Shown here: in pieces, positions 50,084-61,156 of the stretch
How the letters are laid out: the number at the start of each line of letters is the position of its first letter
Numbering within the stretch: the stretch's first letter is position 1
Assembly: GCF_002285415.1 (NCBI RefSeq)
Contig: NZ_NSBU01000004.1
Location: 248,001-312,000, forward strand
Reading direction: 5' to 3'
Source: Actibacterium pelagium
GTDB taxonomy: Bacteria > Pseudomonadota > Alphaproteobacteria > Rhodobacterales > Rhodobacteraceae
Length of the DNA stretch: 64,000 nucleotides
Translations under genes and position numbers: made by a program
The notes under the pieces: model-generated
Database searches by the model: none
Told to the model about the DNA's origin: nothing
What the model saw: only the letters and a program-made list of their open reading frames with translations

Positions 50084-50688
50084 ATGAGTGACCGTTCCAG
50101 TGACATTCGGGAAGACCGAGATGAACGCATTCGCAAACAGGCCGCACAGGACCTCTTCGATCTTCGAAAGAAATGAAGGTCGCGGGGTGTTTCGACCCGG
50201 ACCCGTGGGCATCCACGCTGCGCTTCACCGGTATCCTAGCCGCATTAGCCACCGGCTGGTGCGCGATGTTCCTAGTGTCCGATCCATTGGCTTGGGCCGT
50301 CGGTATCGTCTTTGTGGCGTTCGCTTCGATGCAAGCTGGCTTTGTCGGCCACGACATCGCCGATGGCGCGGTGACGCGTTCCCGCAAGCTCTCGGCCCTC
50401 CTCGGCCACACGCTCATGACCTTCTCAACGAGAATGAGCGCCAGTTACTTTGAGGATTTCCTCCGTTCCCACCACAGCATGGTGCTGCGCGGACCGAGCG
50501 GTTTCGAGGGTTCGCAGAAACCGAGAAATCCCTACCTCGTCGGTCTCCTCGACGCGGAGAAGAAGATCCACGGCCCTGCCTAATACGCCGTCTTCATTCT
50601 TCTACAGGGTGTGCTCTACCGGATCGAGAGCATCCGCTTCGTTCGGACCAACTGGGCGTCGGCGCGGTGGGTTGCAGGCGGGGGGTAG
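50084..50688 (+). pseudogene. Fatty acid desaturase remnant (frameshift, nonsense codon, 3' truncation)
   Basis: The original ATG at 50084 (GGAGG 8 bp upstream) opens a 30-codon frame ending ...DLFDLRKK at a TGA (50174-50176). From 50173, one base out of phase, the frame continues as KVAGCFDPDPWASTLRFTG, two membrane segments and GFVGHDIADGAVTRSRKLSALLGHT, a desaturase-like first histidine box with the last His changed to Asp. A TAA at 50581-50583 interrupts it, yet the same frame continues convincingly (YAVFILLQGVLYRIESIRFVRTNW) to 50688. About 200 of the usual ~330-350 residues remain. A CAA-to-TAA change would explain the nonsense codon. Confidence 0.8.
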
Positions 50689-50723
50689 GAAAAAAGTTTA
50701 AGATGACCTTGGGAGAGACCAAG

Positions 50724-52418
50724 ATGGAACAGACAGAGTTTGAGAATTTCGTCGACCGCTTCTACGAGAAGCCTGATTTGGATCGCGCCATCGAAGGTCT
50801 GCGGTTCTACCTCTCCCAAACCGGGGGATTCGTGTGCGGGGAAGACGTGCTGATGCCCTACTTATTTGGCCGACTGACGCAACTGCACCCTGAGATTACA
50901 CCGCGGATCAGAAAAGTATTGGAGGAAGAGGCCCGTTCGAAGCCAGATTTCGCGGCATCGCTCTCTATGTGGTTGGACGGTCCAGTGCCGGAAAACGCCC
51001 TAGAAACGATCATACAAAGCCCCCAGGACAACGATCTTCTGTGGATCGAGTTCTCGCTCACGGGCCAGCCGGAGCCGATCATCCGCCTGATCGACCTGTT
51101 CGAACGGGCCGACAAGATTCGCGTAAAACTGGCGGAGCGGTTGGCTGCGCCGGAGCCCTTTCTCGGTAGGCTGTTTCAGAGGCGAAAACGCACGTGTGAG
51201 AAGTTCCGTTGCATCCTAGATGTTCATATAGACAGTGAGGCAGGAACTATCTGCTCGAGAGATGACCTTGATGCGCTCTGCTTCATGCGTGGCGATGCTA
51301 TGATTGACAAAAAGCAGATGGACCAGATGGGTAAGTTCTTCCCGATCGGCCTATCCGCCGAGGAGGTGAACTACTGCCTCACCAAAGCAACTGCCAAGTG
51401 GAGCCTGTGCTTGAGCGCGATCAAGAACGAACGGGTTCGCTCTATAATCAACGAACAGATCAATGAACGCAGTGGGCCAGCATTGCTTACGTTGCTGGAG
51501 ATTGCAGCCCGGGCAAGTCTGGCAACGGACGACCATCCCACCGCTGCAGGCTACCTTGATCGATTTATCGAGATGAACCCATTTCGGGCCGAACTTCAGG
51601 GCCTCCGAGCGCCCTTCGCCGCAGATGCAGAGATCGCCTCGCTTTCGAAGATTACCGGGGAGGCCGTTATATGTCAGCCGACCCTCACGAAGGTCGACGT
51701 GACGGAGATCGTTGAGCGATGTCTCGCGAATGAGCGAGGCGTTCAATCGGGCTATGGCCAGATGAACGCTGGTATCAGGAAGGGTGAGATCTTCGAGGAT
51801 GCCGAAGAGCAGAAATACATCGAATGGACTTACAAGTTCGACGTCAGCGGATCCTTTGATGTTCTTCAATGGATGGACCCTGATGACTGGGACCAGTGGA
51901 GAAGCATTGATGGTAAGACCTATCAGTCTGCGGGGCTCTGGTTCGAAACCAAGGACAAGAAGACAAAACGACTCCTCGCGGGGGTCAACTCGATGCTTCG
52001 CGATGCTGGCTGGATCAAAGCACTTGAAACCGGTGCTCCCATATCGTTCGATGAGTATGAGTGGTGCGACAGCGGGTTCCTGAAGATCAGGGCAAGATCA
52101 CGAGTCCTCCACAGAGTCATCGAGAAGGTTCTGCCGATCAAGAGCGCCAATCGAAGAGGCTTTGCTGAGATCGAGGTCTGGGTCGATTTGCAGTCAAACC
52201 GCCTAGTGGTCTGCGATGCCTTCATCAAAAACGTGGTCCTCAACGACAGGGTTGCGCATCTGGTTCTGCATCAGATTTTCGCCATGCCGAACGCCATCGT
52301 GAGCATTGATCACCCCGAGGTCATGGTGGCTGCACCGGGCAGCGACATTGAGCCCGGGACGGACGTTACGATGTATCAGGTTCCATCGCAGTCAAAGTTG
52401 TTTGATCCCAGTGACTGA
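50724..52418 (+). CDS. Large protein of unknown function
   Basis: This 564-residue soluble protein has no signal peptide. The first ~340 residues are helical, with a repeat-like ARASLATDDHPTAAGYLDRFIEMNPFRAEL (TPR-like) segment. The last ~200 are mixed alpha/beta (FDVLQWMDPDDWDQWRSIDGKTYQSAGLWFE; FAEIEVWVDLQSNRLVVCDAFIKNVVL). I recognise no family. The ATG at 50724 has GGGAGAG 6 bp upstream and is preferred to 50703. It follows the desaturase remnant by 35 bp and precedes the dipeptidase by 42 bp; the three may have arrived together. Confidence 0.75.
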   Translation: MEQTEFENFVDRFYEKPDLDRAIEGLRFYLSQTGGFVCGEDVLMPYLFGRLTQLHPEITPRIRKVLEEEARSKPDFAASLSMWLDGPVPENALETIIQSPQDNDLLWIEFSLTGQPEPIIRLIDLFERADKIRVKLAERLAAPEPFLGRLFQRRKRTCEKFRCILDVHIDSEAGTICSRDDLDALCFMRGDAMIDKKQMDQMGKFFPIGLSAEEVNYCLTKATAKWSLCLSAIKNERVRSIINEQINERSGPALLTLLEIAARASLATDDHPTAAGYLDRFIEMNPFRAELQGLRAPFAADAEIASLSKITGEAVICQPTLTKVDVTEIVERCLANERGVQSGYGQMNAGIRKGEIFEDAEEQKYIEWTYKFDVSGSFDVLQWMDPDDWDQWRSIDGKTYQSAGLWFETKDKKTKRLLAGVNSMLRDAGWIKALETGAPISFDEYEWCDSGFLKIRARSRVLHRVIEKVLPIKSANRRGFAEIEVWVDLQSNRLVVCDAFIKNVVLNDRVAHLVLHQIFAMPNAIVSIDHPEVMVAAPGSDIEPGTDVTMYQVPSQSKLFDPSD

Positions 52419-52460
52419 GTGGAAACGCCCAGACACCCCGCAGCATGAAAGGGTAGAGCC

Positions 52461-53786
52461 ATGCATTCTAACACTACGAGAGGGTTTGCCGTCGTCTTGA
52501 TATTGCTCGGGGCCGCCTGGCTTTCGGTAGGGTCGTTCAGCGATTACCTCACTGGAAACCGTAAGATGTTTGCCGAAACACCGGCTTGTGATGACGCATC
52601 GTGGTGCGCCTCAATCCGCGATCTCTTCATCATAGACGCGCACAGCGACACGCTTCTCCACCGGGACCCAAGTCAGGCAACTGATTTCGGACATGTCGAC
52701 CTCGCCCGGCTGATTCAGGGCGGAGTTGATGTGCAGGTATTCGCGATGGCGAGCGTCGCTCCAAAGATAGTCGAGGATGATGACAAAACGACAGCAGATG
52801 ACTCGGCAGTATGTGGCTCGTGGGACGACGGGGATCGGCTAGGTATATTCTTCCCACTAAAGGAACCGTTTCATCCAGAGACATGGCTTTCCCCCATGGG
52901 TCGTGTTGACCGGCTGATTAATCGGTTCGACCAAGCCGTGGGAAAGCAAGCGTCTGACGGTTCGACTCTGGTGCGAATAGGCACGAAGGCTGACCTCGAT
53001 GCTCTGATGACAGAGCGCAATTCGCGGGACGAGATCAGTGTCGGTGCCCTACTGGCCATCGAAGGTGCGTATTGGGCGTCCGAGGACAGGGGGGAGCTGA
53101 CCCGGCAACTTGACAAGTTGGAGGCCGCTGGCGTCCGGATGATCGGTCTGACGCATCGGTCAAGCAACCAGCTTGCCGGTTCAAACGAAGATTGCTGGGA
53201 TCGGCATGGTCTGACCGATCTTGGCTTCTTTGCTGTCGCCGAGATTTGGAAGCGCAACATGGTTCTTGATCTCGCGCACGCATCCTCTGCGACCATCGCC
53301 GACGTTGCGCAACTGTCGTCAGAAGGCAAGGGTGGACCGGTCATCGTGTCACACACTGGCGTCAAATCAGCCTGCAAGCACGACAGGAACCTGAGCGACG
53401 AGGATTTGCGCAACGTCGTTCGCTCCGACGGTGTCGTCTCGCTCGGTTTCTGGACCACAGTGAACTGCATTAAGGGCGCTGTGACAGCTCAGCAAGCCCG
53501 ACTGGCCATCGCTCGTTCGTTCGCGGTCGCCTACCAGATCCTAAGTACGCCCGAATTCGCCGCCGAGATGGGCCCGGGTTACGAAACGAGTTCCCATATA
53601 GCATTGGGGTCTGATTTCGATGGAGCGACGCTAGTTCCTGCAGACGCCTCGGCGATCCCTTGGTATCTGGAAGGCATCGCGAAGGTCGAGGCTGATGGGC
53701 AAAGGGTTTTCGACCGGGCGTCTATTGAGAACGTCGCAGGGAAGAACCTACTGCGTTTGCTGCTTGGTGCAATGAAGAACCGGTGA
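52461..53786 (+). CDS. Membrane dipeptidase, peptidase family M19
   Basis: This 441-residue protein has an N-terminal hydrophobic anchor (GFAVVLILLGAAWLSVGS), so it acts in the periplasm. All M19 metal ligands are visible: H and D in FIIDAHSDTLL, the bridging Glu in LLAIEGAYW, His in LDLAHASSATI, His in VIVSHTGVKSACKHDRNL, and Asp in ALGSDFDGA. It also has the catalytic-face motif LTHRSSNQLAGSNED. It hydrolyses dipeptides, probably with D- or beta-configured C-terminal residues. The length is slightly above the usual because of an acidic insert (about residues 110-135). Confidence 0.92.
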   Translation: MHSNTTRGFAVVLILLGAAWLSVGSFSDYLTGNRKMFAETPACDDASWCASIRDLFIIDAHSDTLLHRDPSQATDFGHVDLARLIQGGVDVQVFAMASVAPKIVEDDDKTTADDSAVCGSWDDGDRLGIFFPLKEPFHPETWLSPMGRVDRLINRFDQAVGKQASDGSTLVRIGTKADLDALMTERNSRDEISVGALLAIEGAYWASEDRGELTRQLDKLEAAGVRMIGLTHRSSNQLAGSNEDCWDRHGLTDLGFFAVAEIWKRNMVLDLAHASSATIADVAQLSSEGKGGPVIVSHTGVKSACKHDRNLSDEDLRNVVRSDGVVSLGFWTTVNCIKGAVTAQQARLAIARSFAVAYQILSTPEFAAEMGPGYETSSHIALGSDFDGATLVPADASAIPWYLEGIAKVEADGQRVFDRASIENVAGKNLLRLLLGAMKNR

Positions 53787-53989
53787 CCATCAATCACTGA
53801 GCCTTGCTGTCATCAGTGGCGTACACTCAAGTCCCCAGCAAATAGCGCCTATCATGTGACATTCATGGCTAGATCGGCCAAACACTTTGCCCGAAGGAGG
53901 TGCCCACGACTGGTTAACCCAGCTTTCTTTGCACCAGTGGTCTCAAGTTCATGGTCACCTAGCTTTCTAAGCAGCTCTCTAGAAATGCG

Positions 53990-56485
<2,496 letters not shown>

Positions 56486-56491
56486 CTATTC

Positions 56492-57085
56492 TCACGCAGC
56501 TTGTGCGCCCAGTTTTTCGACCTGCCCAAGCCAGGATTTCACCTTGGCGTCCTTTGGGTGCGAGGCCGGGGAAAACTGGGTGAACTTGGTTGGCTTGATC
56601 CCGACGAATCCAAGGATCTGACGGCTGATGAATTTCTTCACCGCATTGCCATAGGCCAGCCGCAACAGGATCGCCGGCGTGTCCGAGGTTAGGATCACCC
56701 GGGCTGTCTTACCCTTCATCATCGGGCGAGGCATACCAATTAAGTTCGGGTTGCGGGTGTCAAAGGTCCGACCCGGCAGGAAGGACCGATCAAAGAGGCC
56801 CTTAAGCTTGGCAGGAATCGCGCCCCACCACAGGGGTGTCGACAAGGCGATATGCTCGGCCCACTCCAAATCAGACAGGAAGGTTTCCAGATCAGGTTCC
56901 AGCGGTTTTGCGCTGCCATATCCGCCCTCGCCATAGTCCAGATCAAAGGACATCTGACCAAGGTCGTGCTGACGCACGTCATGGCCCGCCTTGATGGCCG
57001 CTTCGGCATAGGCGGCCACCAGCGATTTCGACAAAGAAGTTTGGCCGGGGTGGCCGTTCAGAACAAGAATACGTTTCGGGGTCAT
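56492..57085 (-). CDS. NAD(P)H-dependent quinone oxidoreductase-like flavoprotein
   Basis: This 197-residue flavodoxin-fold protein is of the KefF/NQO type. RILVLNGHPGQTSLSKSLVAAYAEAA (FMN phosphate loop) and HIALSTPLWWGAIPAKLKGLFDRSFLPGRTFD (the TPLWWGxxPAxLKGxxDR isoalloxazine motif) are clear. It reduces quinones or other electrophiles by two electrons. It is divergent from a TetR gene with three TGACnnnGGTCA repeats in the 99-bp intergenic region, so it is very likely its regulatory target. Confidence 0.93.
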   Translation of the reverse strand: MTPKRILVLNGHPGQTSLSKSLVAAYAEAAIKAGHDVRQHDLGQMSFDLDYGEGGYGSAKPLEPDLETFLSDLEWAEHIALSTPLWWGAIPAKLKGLFDRSFLPGRTFDTRNPNLIGMPRPMMKGKTARVILTSDTPAILLRLAYGNAVKKFISRQILGFVGIKPTKFTQFSPASHPKDAKVKSWLGQVEKLGAQAA

Positions 57086-57101
57086 AGCGAATCTCCAAAA
57101 T

Positions 57102-57162
57102 TGACTACGGTCATATTTACATAAAAATGACTTCGGTCAATTATTATTTTTGACCCTGGTCA
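57102..57162. promoter_or_regulatory. Three operator-like repeats between quinone reductase and tetR genes
   Basis: TGACTACGGTCA (57102-57113), TGACTTCGGTCA (57128-57139) and TGACCCTGGTCA (57151-57162) share the form TGACynyGGTCA. Start-to-start spacings are 26 and 23 bp. They fill most of the divergent intergenic region. Near-palindromic form and position fit TetR binding sites controlling both genes. Confidence 0.75.
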
Positions 57163-57184
57163 GTTTTTGTGTTTGAGTGCCGCA

Positions 57185-57772
57185 ATGAACAAACCAATTC
57201 AGCAACGCACCCTGAAAACCCGTGCGCGCCTTGTGGCCGCCGCTCAGGAAATCATTAAGGAAGTCGGGCACGAAGCCCTGCGCACCGAAGAGGTCGTAAA
57301 ACGCGCAAAGGTGGCCAAAGGCACTTTCTTTGCCCATTTCCCGGATAAGGACGCCTTGTTGGATCTTCTGATCGGGGAAGAACTGAACAGCTGCGTCGAC
57401 GGGTTGGCCGAATTGCCGCCGCCCGCATCTGTCGAAGCGCTGGTTGCCCAGTTGATGCCTCTTCTGGATTTGATGAGCCGTAGCCGAATGGTGTTCGACG
57501 TGATCGTCCGCTACTCGGGCGCGGCTGCCATCGAAGAGGTTGGCCCGATTGCCGAGAATTTCGGGAAGCAGTTAGACCTGTTCATCCGCTGGTTCGATCC
57601 GTTGGGCAACCATCCGTTCCGCCGCGATATCTCTCCTGAACTGATGGGCGAAGGTGTTCAGGCCTTTGTAATTCAGGCCATAGCCCTGAATTTCTGCAAC
57701 CTGCACAACGACGTCGATATGACCAAACGGTTGACGCAATATCTGAGGGCTTGGCTGTTGCCCCCTACGTGA
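57185..57772 (+). CDS. TetR family transcriptional regulator
   Basis: This 195-residue protein has the HTH LKTRARLVAAAQEIIKEVGHEALRTEEVVKRAKVAKGTFFAHFPDKDALLDLLI near the N-terminus; the C-terminal domain is unassigned. The ATG at 57185 is chosen; the in-frame start at 57167 lacks a ribosome site. It is divergent from the quinone reductase gene and most likely represses it through the three repeats between them. The stop overlaps the convergent LysE gene by 8 bp. Confidence 0.93.
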   Translation: MNKPIQQRTLKTRARLVAAAQEIIKEVGHEALRTEEVVKRAKVAKGTFFAHFPDKDALLDLLIGEELNSCVDGLAELPPPASVEALVAQLMPLLDLMSRSRMVFDVIVRYSGAAAIEEVGPIAENFGKQLDLFIRWFDPLGNHPFRRDISPELMGEGVQAFVIQAIALNFCNLHNDVDMTKRLTQYLRAWLLPPT

Positions 57773-58385
57773 AGGGGATCACAAAACCCACCAACACCAG
57801 CAAGATGCCAGCTACGATATTTGTCCGGCGCAGGGCAGAGGGCGATGACAGCAATCGTCGCGCCCGGTCGATGAATATCCCCAGACACAGGTTCCCGAAC
57901 AACGGAATGATTGCCGACAGAAAGGCGATGGCACCGATGTCCATCCATGTCAGCGCCGACAGATCAAAGAAGCCGGGCAGCATCCCCATGTAGAACAGGA
58001 TCGCTTTCGGATTGCCCAGAATGACGGCCAACCCCGCGATGAACCCCGCCCACATGCCGGGCCGTGTCAGGCGGCTGTCGCTGGCAATGGACTTGTCCGC
58101 ATAGCGGATCAACATGCCCCCCATGAACAGGAATATCCCCGCAGCGAACCATTTCAGCGCCACAAGGAACCCGCCATAGACCGAGATGATCCAGCTGACC
58201 CCAAGGATCGCCAGAACCGACCACATGACGTCCCCAATCACGACGCCAAGCGCCAATGGCCAAGCCGCGTGAAACCCGCCCGACAAGGCGCGCGCGGTCA
58301 GCGCAACCCATACCGGTCCGGGCGTCAGGAAAAGAACCAAAAGCGCGCCCGCATAAAGCGTCAGATCCCACGGTCCGAGCGTCAT
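57765..58385 (-). CDS. LysE/RhtB family amino acid exporter
   Basis: This 206-residue protein has about six membrane helices. LYAGALLVLFLTPGPVWVALTARALSGGFHAAWPLALGVVIGD is the LysE/RhtB N-terminal signature, with GNPKAILFYMGMLPGFF in the middle. It probably exports amino acids or homoserine-lactone-like solutes; the substrate is unknown. The ATG overlaps the VOC gene stop by 4 bp, so it is the last gene of a recF-VOC-LysE coupled set. Confidence 0.93.
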   Translation of the reverse strand: MTLGPWDLTLYAGALLVLFLTPGPVWVALTARALSGGFHAAWPLALGVVIGDVMWSVLAILGVSWIISVYGGFLVALKWFAAGIFLFMGGMLIRYADKSIASDSRLTRPGMWAGFIAGLAVILGNPKAILFYMGMLPGFFDLSALTWMDIGAIAFLSAIIPLFGNLCLGIFIDRARRLLSSPSALRRTNIVAGILLVLVGFVIPFT

Positions 58386-58801
58386 GTTGTAAGCCGCCCA
58401 TCTTCATCCAGCGCCCAGAACGGGTTCATCGCATATTCCCAGACGTGACCATCGGGATCTGCGAATGTTCCGGAATAGCCTCCCCAGAAGACCTTCTCTG
58501 GGCGTTTCAACGCGACCGCACCCGCCGCAAGAGCCGCGTCATAGGCCGCGTCTACCTGATCTTCGGTCGGAAAGTTCTGCGCAAGGGTCATCGCACCAGT
58601 GCCCAGATCAGAGGGCACTTTTCCAAGGTCTTCGGCAAGCTTTTCCCGTGAATAGAGACCCAGCTTCAGACCGCCAAGATCGTAGAAGGCGACCTCTTCC
58701 TGCGCGTGCTCGACCAACCAGCCGAGCGCCTCGTAAAAGGACCGCGCTCTTGCCAGATCGTCAACGCTTAAGGTGATCAGCGTGACGCGATTCGCCCTCA
58801 T
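58382..58801 (-). CDS. VOC family (glyoxalase-like) protein
   Basis: This 139-residue vicinal-oxygen-chelate fold protein has VTLITLSVDDLARARSFYEALGW at the start and FWGGYSGTFADPDGHVWEYAMNP at the end. The latter resembles the metal-site half of glyoxalase/antibiotic-resistance-like proteins. No specific reaction can be assigned. It overlaps recF (ATGA) upstream and LysE downstream by 4 bp each, an unusual tight coupling to a recombination gene. Confidence 0.92.
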   Translation of the reverse strand: MRANRVTLITLSVDDLARARSFYEALGWLVEHAQEEVAFYDLGGLKLGLYSREKLAEDLGKVPSDLGTGAMTLAQNFPTEDQVDAAYDAALAAGAVALKRPEKVFWGGYSGTFADPDGHVWEYAMNPFWALDEDGRLTT

Positions 58802-59910
58802 CCCAATTCCCTTTCGTGGATCGCACTGGTGCCGTCCAATTCGGTCACCTCGAATGCCTGCGCACGGTTGCCCAGTTCCGAGAAAAGCTCAACCCCTGTG
58901 CCTGTCATCCACGCCTGCGCGCCCAATGCGCAGATTTCGTTATAAAGCGCTGCCCGGCGACCGGCATCCAGATGCGCTGCGACCTCGTCCAACAAGAGAA
59001 TAGGCGGCGCCCCAAAGTCCTGCGCCAGTGCCCGTGCATTGGCGAGGATCAAAGAGATCAACAGGGCCTTTTGCTCGCCGGTCGAACAGTGTTTTGCCTC
59101 GACGTCTTTGGCCACATAGGTCGCTCCAAGGTCTGCACGATGGGGGCCAACCAAGGTGCGGCCCGCAAACAGGTCCTGCCTGCGGCTATCGGCGAAAGCG
59201 GCCGCCAGATCATCTTCGGTTTCCAACGCGGGACCTTCTGCGCCCGACACCAACTGCAATGCGGCGGCGGGAAAGGCGCTGTCATCCTGCTGCGCCTCTG
59301 ACAGACGTGCGATCGCCAAGGTGCGGTTTCGGTGAATCTCGGCCCCGCTCCGGGCCATTTGCGCCTCTAGCGCGGCATACCACGCCGCTTCGTGCACCTG
59401 ATCCTTCAGCAAACGGTTCCGCTCTCGCATCGCCTTTTCATAGGTCAACGCGGCCTCGGCGTGGCCCGGCTCAAAGCTCAAGGCGATCCGATCCAGAAAC
59501 CGCCGCCGTCCCTCGGCTCCTTCCAGCCAAAGCCGATCCATCGACGGCACCAACCACAGCATCCGTAAAATTCGCCCCAACGCCACCTGAGGCGCCGCCT
59601 TGCCATCAATCCGCGTGGATCGGGCTTGCCCGGCCTCGGCCATGGTTTCCAGCTCGTGGACTTGATGCAGGCTGACCAGTTCGGCGGTGTTCTTCCAACC
59701 AAGCGCTTCGGGCTTTCGCGACAACTCTTCTGCCGTTGCGCGGCGAAGTCCCCGGCCTGGGGAAAAGAGAGACACTGCTTCAAGGATATTCGTCTTGCCT
59801 GCCCCATTCGGCCCGAACAACGCAACCGGGCGCCCATCCAAGGATAGGCGCGCGGATTTGTGGGATCGAAAATGAGACAGGCTGAGCGCCCGAAGATAAA
59901 GGGCACTCAT
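58798..59910 (-). CDS. recF: DNA replication and repair protein RecF
   Basis: This 370-residue SMC-like ATPase loads RecA at gaps with RecO and RecR. Seen: Walker A FGPNGAGKTNILEA (about 33-46), LSLSHFRSHKSARLSL at the N-terminus, the signature-like STGEQKALLISLILANARAL and Walker B ILLLDEVAAHLD. It lies 8 bp after the dnaN stop, in the classical dnaA-dnaN-recF order. Confidence 0.98.
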   Translation of the reverse strand: MSALYLRALSLSHFRSHKSARLSLDGRPVALFGPNGAGKTNILEAVSLFSPGRGLRRATAEELSRKPEALGWKNTAELVSLHQVHELETMAEAGQARSTRIDGKAAPQVALGRILRMLWLVPSMDRLWLEGAEGRRRFLDRIALSFEPGHAEAALTYEKAMRERNRLLKDQVHEAAWYAALEAQMARSGAEIHRNRTLAIARLSEAQQDDSAFPAAALQLVSGAEGPALETEDDLAAAFADSRRQDLFAGRTLVGPHRADLGATYVAKDVEAKHCSTGEQKALLISLILANARALAQDFGAPPILLLDEVAAHLDAGRRAALYNEICALGAQAWMTGTGVELFSELGNRAQAFEVTELDGTSAIHERELG

Positions 59911-59918
59911 CCTATAGG

Positions 59919-61037
59919 TCAGACACGCATCGGCATGACGACGTAAACCGCCGACGGATCATTGCCTTCGCGCATCAGCGTCGGGTCGCCGGAAGAGTTG
60001 AACATGAAGACAGCGTTTTCGCGGTCCACCTGGCTGGCGATCTCCAGCAGGTATTTCGCGTTGAACCCTATCTCTAGCCGCTCGTCGCCATAGGCCACGG
60101 CCAGCTCTTCTTCCGCGGCGCCAGCGTCAGGGGCGTTGACGGACAGGACCAAACGATCTTCGTCCAGCGACAGCTTTACAGCGCGCGAACGTTCGGACGA
60201 AACGGTCGCCACACGGTCGACCGCCTTTGCGAATTCGGCCGCGTCCAGTTCCAGTTTGCGGGTGTTGTTCTGCGGGATCACTCGGGTGTAATCCGGGAAG
60301 GTCCCGTCGATGACTTTCGAGGTCAGCGTGATCTCAGGGGTCGCAAAGCGCACTTTGGTTTCCGAAACGGAAACGGCGATGGTGGTGTCATCGTCATCCA
60401 ACAGCTTGCGCAATTCGCCAACTGTTTTGCGGGGAACAATCACACCGGGCATTTCTGCCGCGCCATCGGGCAGGTCGGCGTCGATACGGGCCAGACGGTG
60501 GCCATCGGTTGCCACGCAGCGCAGAACTTTGCCGCCTTCGGCATCGGCCACATGCATGTAGACACCGTTCAGGTAATACCGGGTCTCTTCCGTCGAAATC
60601 GCGAATTTCGACTTGTCGAACAGGCGGCGCAGCACCGGGGCCGGGGCCGCAAAGTTCGAGCTGTACTCAGAAGAGGCCATCACCGGGAAGTCCTCTTTCG
60701 GCAGGGTCGCCAACGAGAAGTTCGAACGACCTGCCTCAACCGTCAGACGACCTGCGGTTCCATCATCGGAAAGGGCGACCAGCGCGCCATCGGGAAGTTT
60801 GCGAACGATTTCGTGCAATGTCACCGCAGACACGGTGGTTGACCCCGCGCGCTCGATCATCGCCGGAACCTTGTCGACAACCTCGATGTCCAGATCGGTG
60901 GCGCGGAAGGTTACGGTGTCGCCATCGGCCTCGATCAGCACGTTCGCAAGGATCGGAATGGTGTTCCGACGTTCCACGACAGACTGCGCCTGTCCGACCG
61001 CCTTCAACAGCGTCCCGCGTTCGATACTGATTTTCAT
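59919..61037 (-). CDS. dnaN: DNA polymerase III subunit beta (sliding clamp)
   Basis: This 372-residue clamp begins MKISIERGTLLKAVGQAQSVVERRNTIPILANVLIEA. It contains the FAISTEETRYYLNGVYMHV segment and the C-terminal PxxYVVMPMRV end that forms the peptide-binding pocket. Three repeats of the clamp fold are consistent with the length. The ATG at 61037 is chosen; a GTG two codons earlier is also possible. dnaA lies 119 bp upstream. Confidence 0.99.
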   Translation of the reverse strand: MKISIERGTLLKAVGQAQSVVERRNTIPILANVLIEADGDTVTFRATDLDIEVVDKVPAMIERAGSTTVSAVTLHEIVRKLPDGALVALSDDGTAGRLTVEAGRSNFSLATLPKEDFPVMASSEYSSNFAAPAPVLRRLFDKSKFAISTEETRYYLNGVYMHVADAEGGKVLRCVATDGHRLARIDADLPDGAAEMPGVIVPRKTVGELRKLLDDDDTTIAVSVSETKVRFATPEITLTSKVIDGTFPDYTRVIPQNNTRKLELDAAEFAKAVDRVATVSSERSRAVKLSLDEDRLVLSVNAPDAGAAEEELAVAYGDERLEIGFNAKYLLEIASQVDRENAVFMFNSSGDPTLMREGNDPSAVYVVMPMRV

Positions 61038-61156
61038 AACCACGCTCCCAATGATGCCGGGAGGAAAAACCTAACGTTTTTCCCCACTGGCTCAAGTGCT
61101 TTTTTCAGACTGTCTGTTGGTTTGTCCGGGGCGTCAAGGCCACCGGGCAATAAGCT

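Noticed and set aside
53964-53985. Small inverted repeat TTTCTA / TAGAAA beyond the gyrB stop
   Set aside because: Six A/T-rich base pairs with a 10-nt loop and no GC stem or T-run; too weak to call a terminator.
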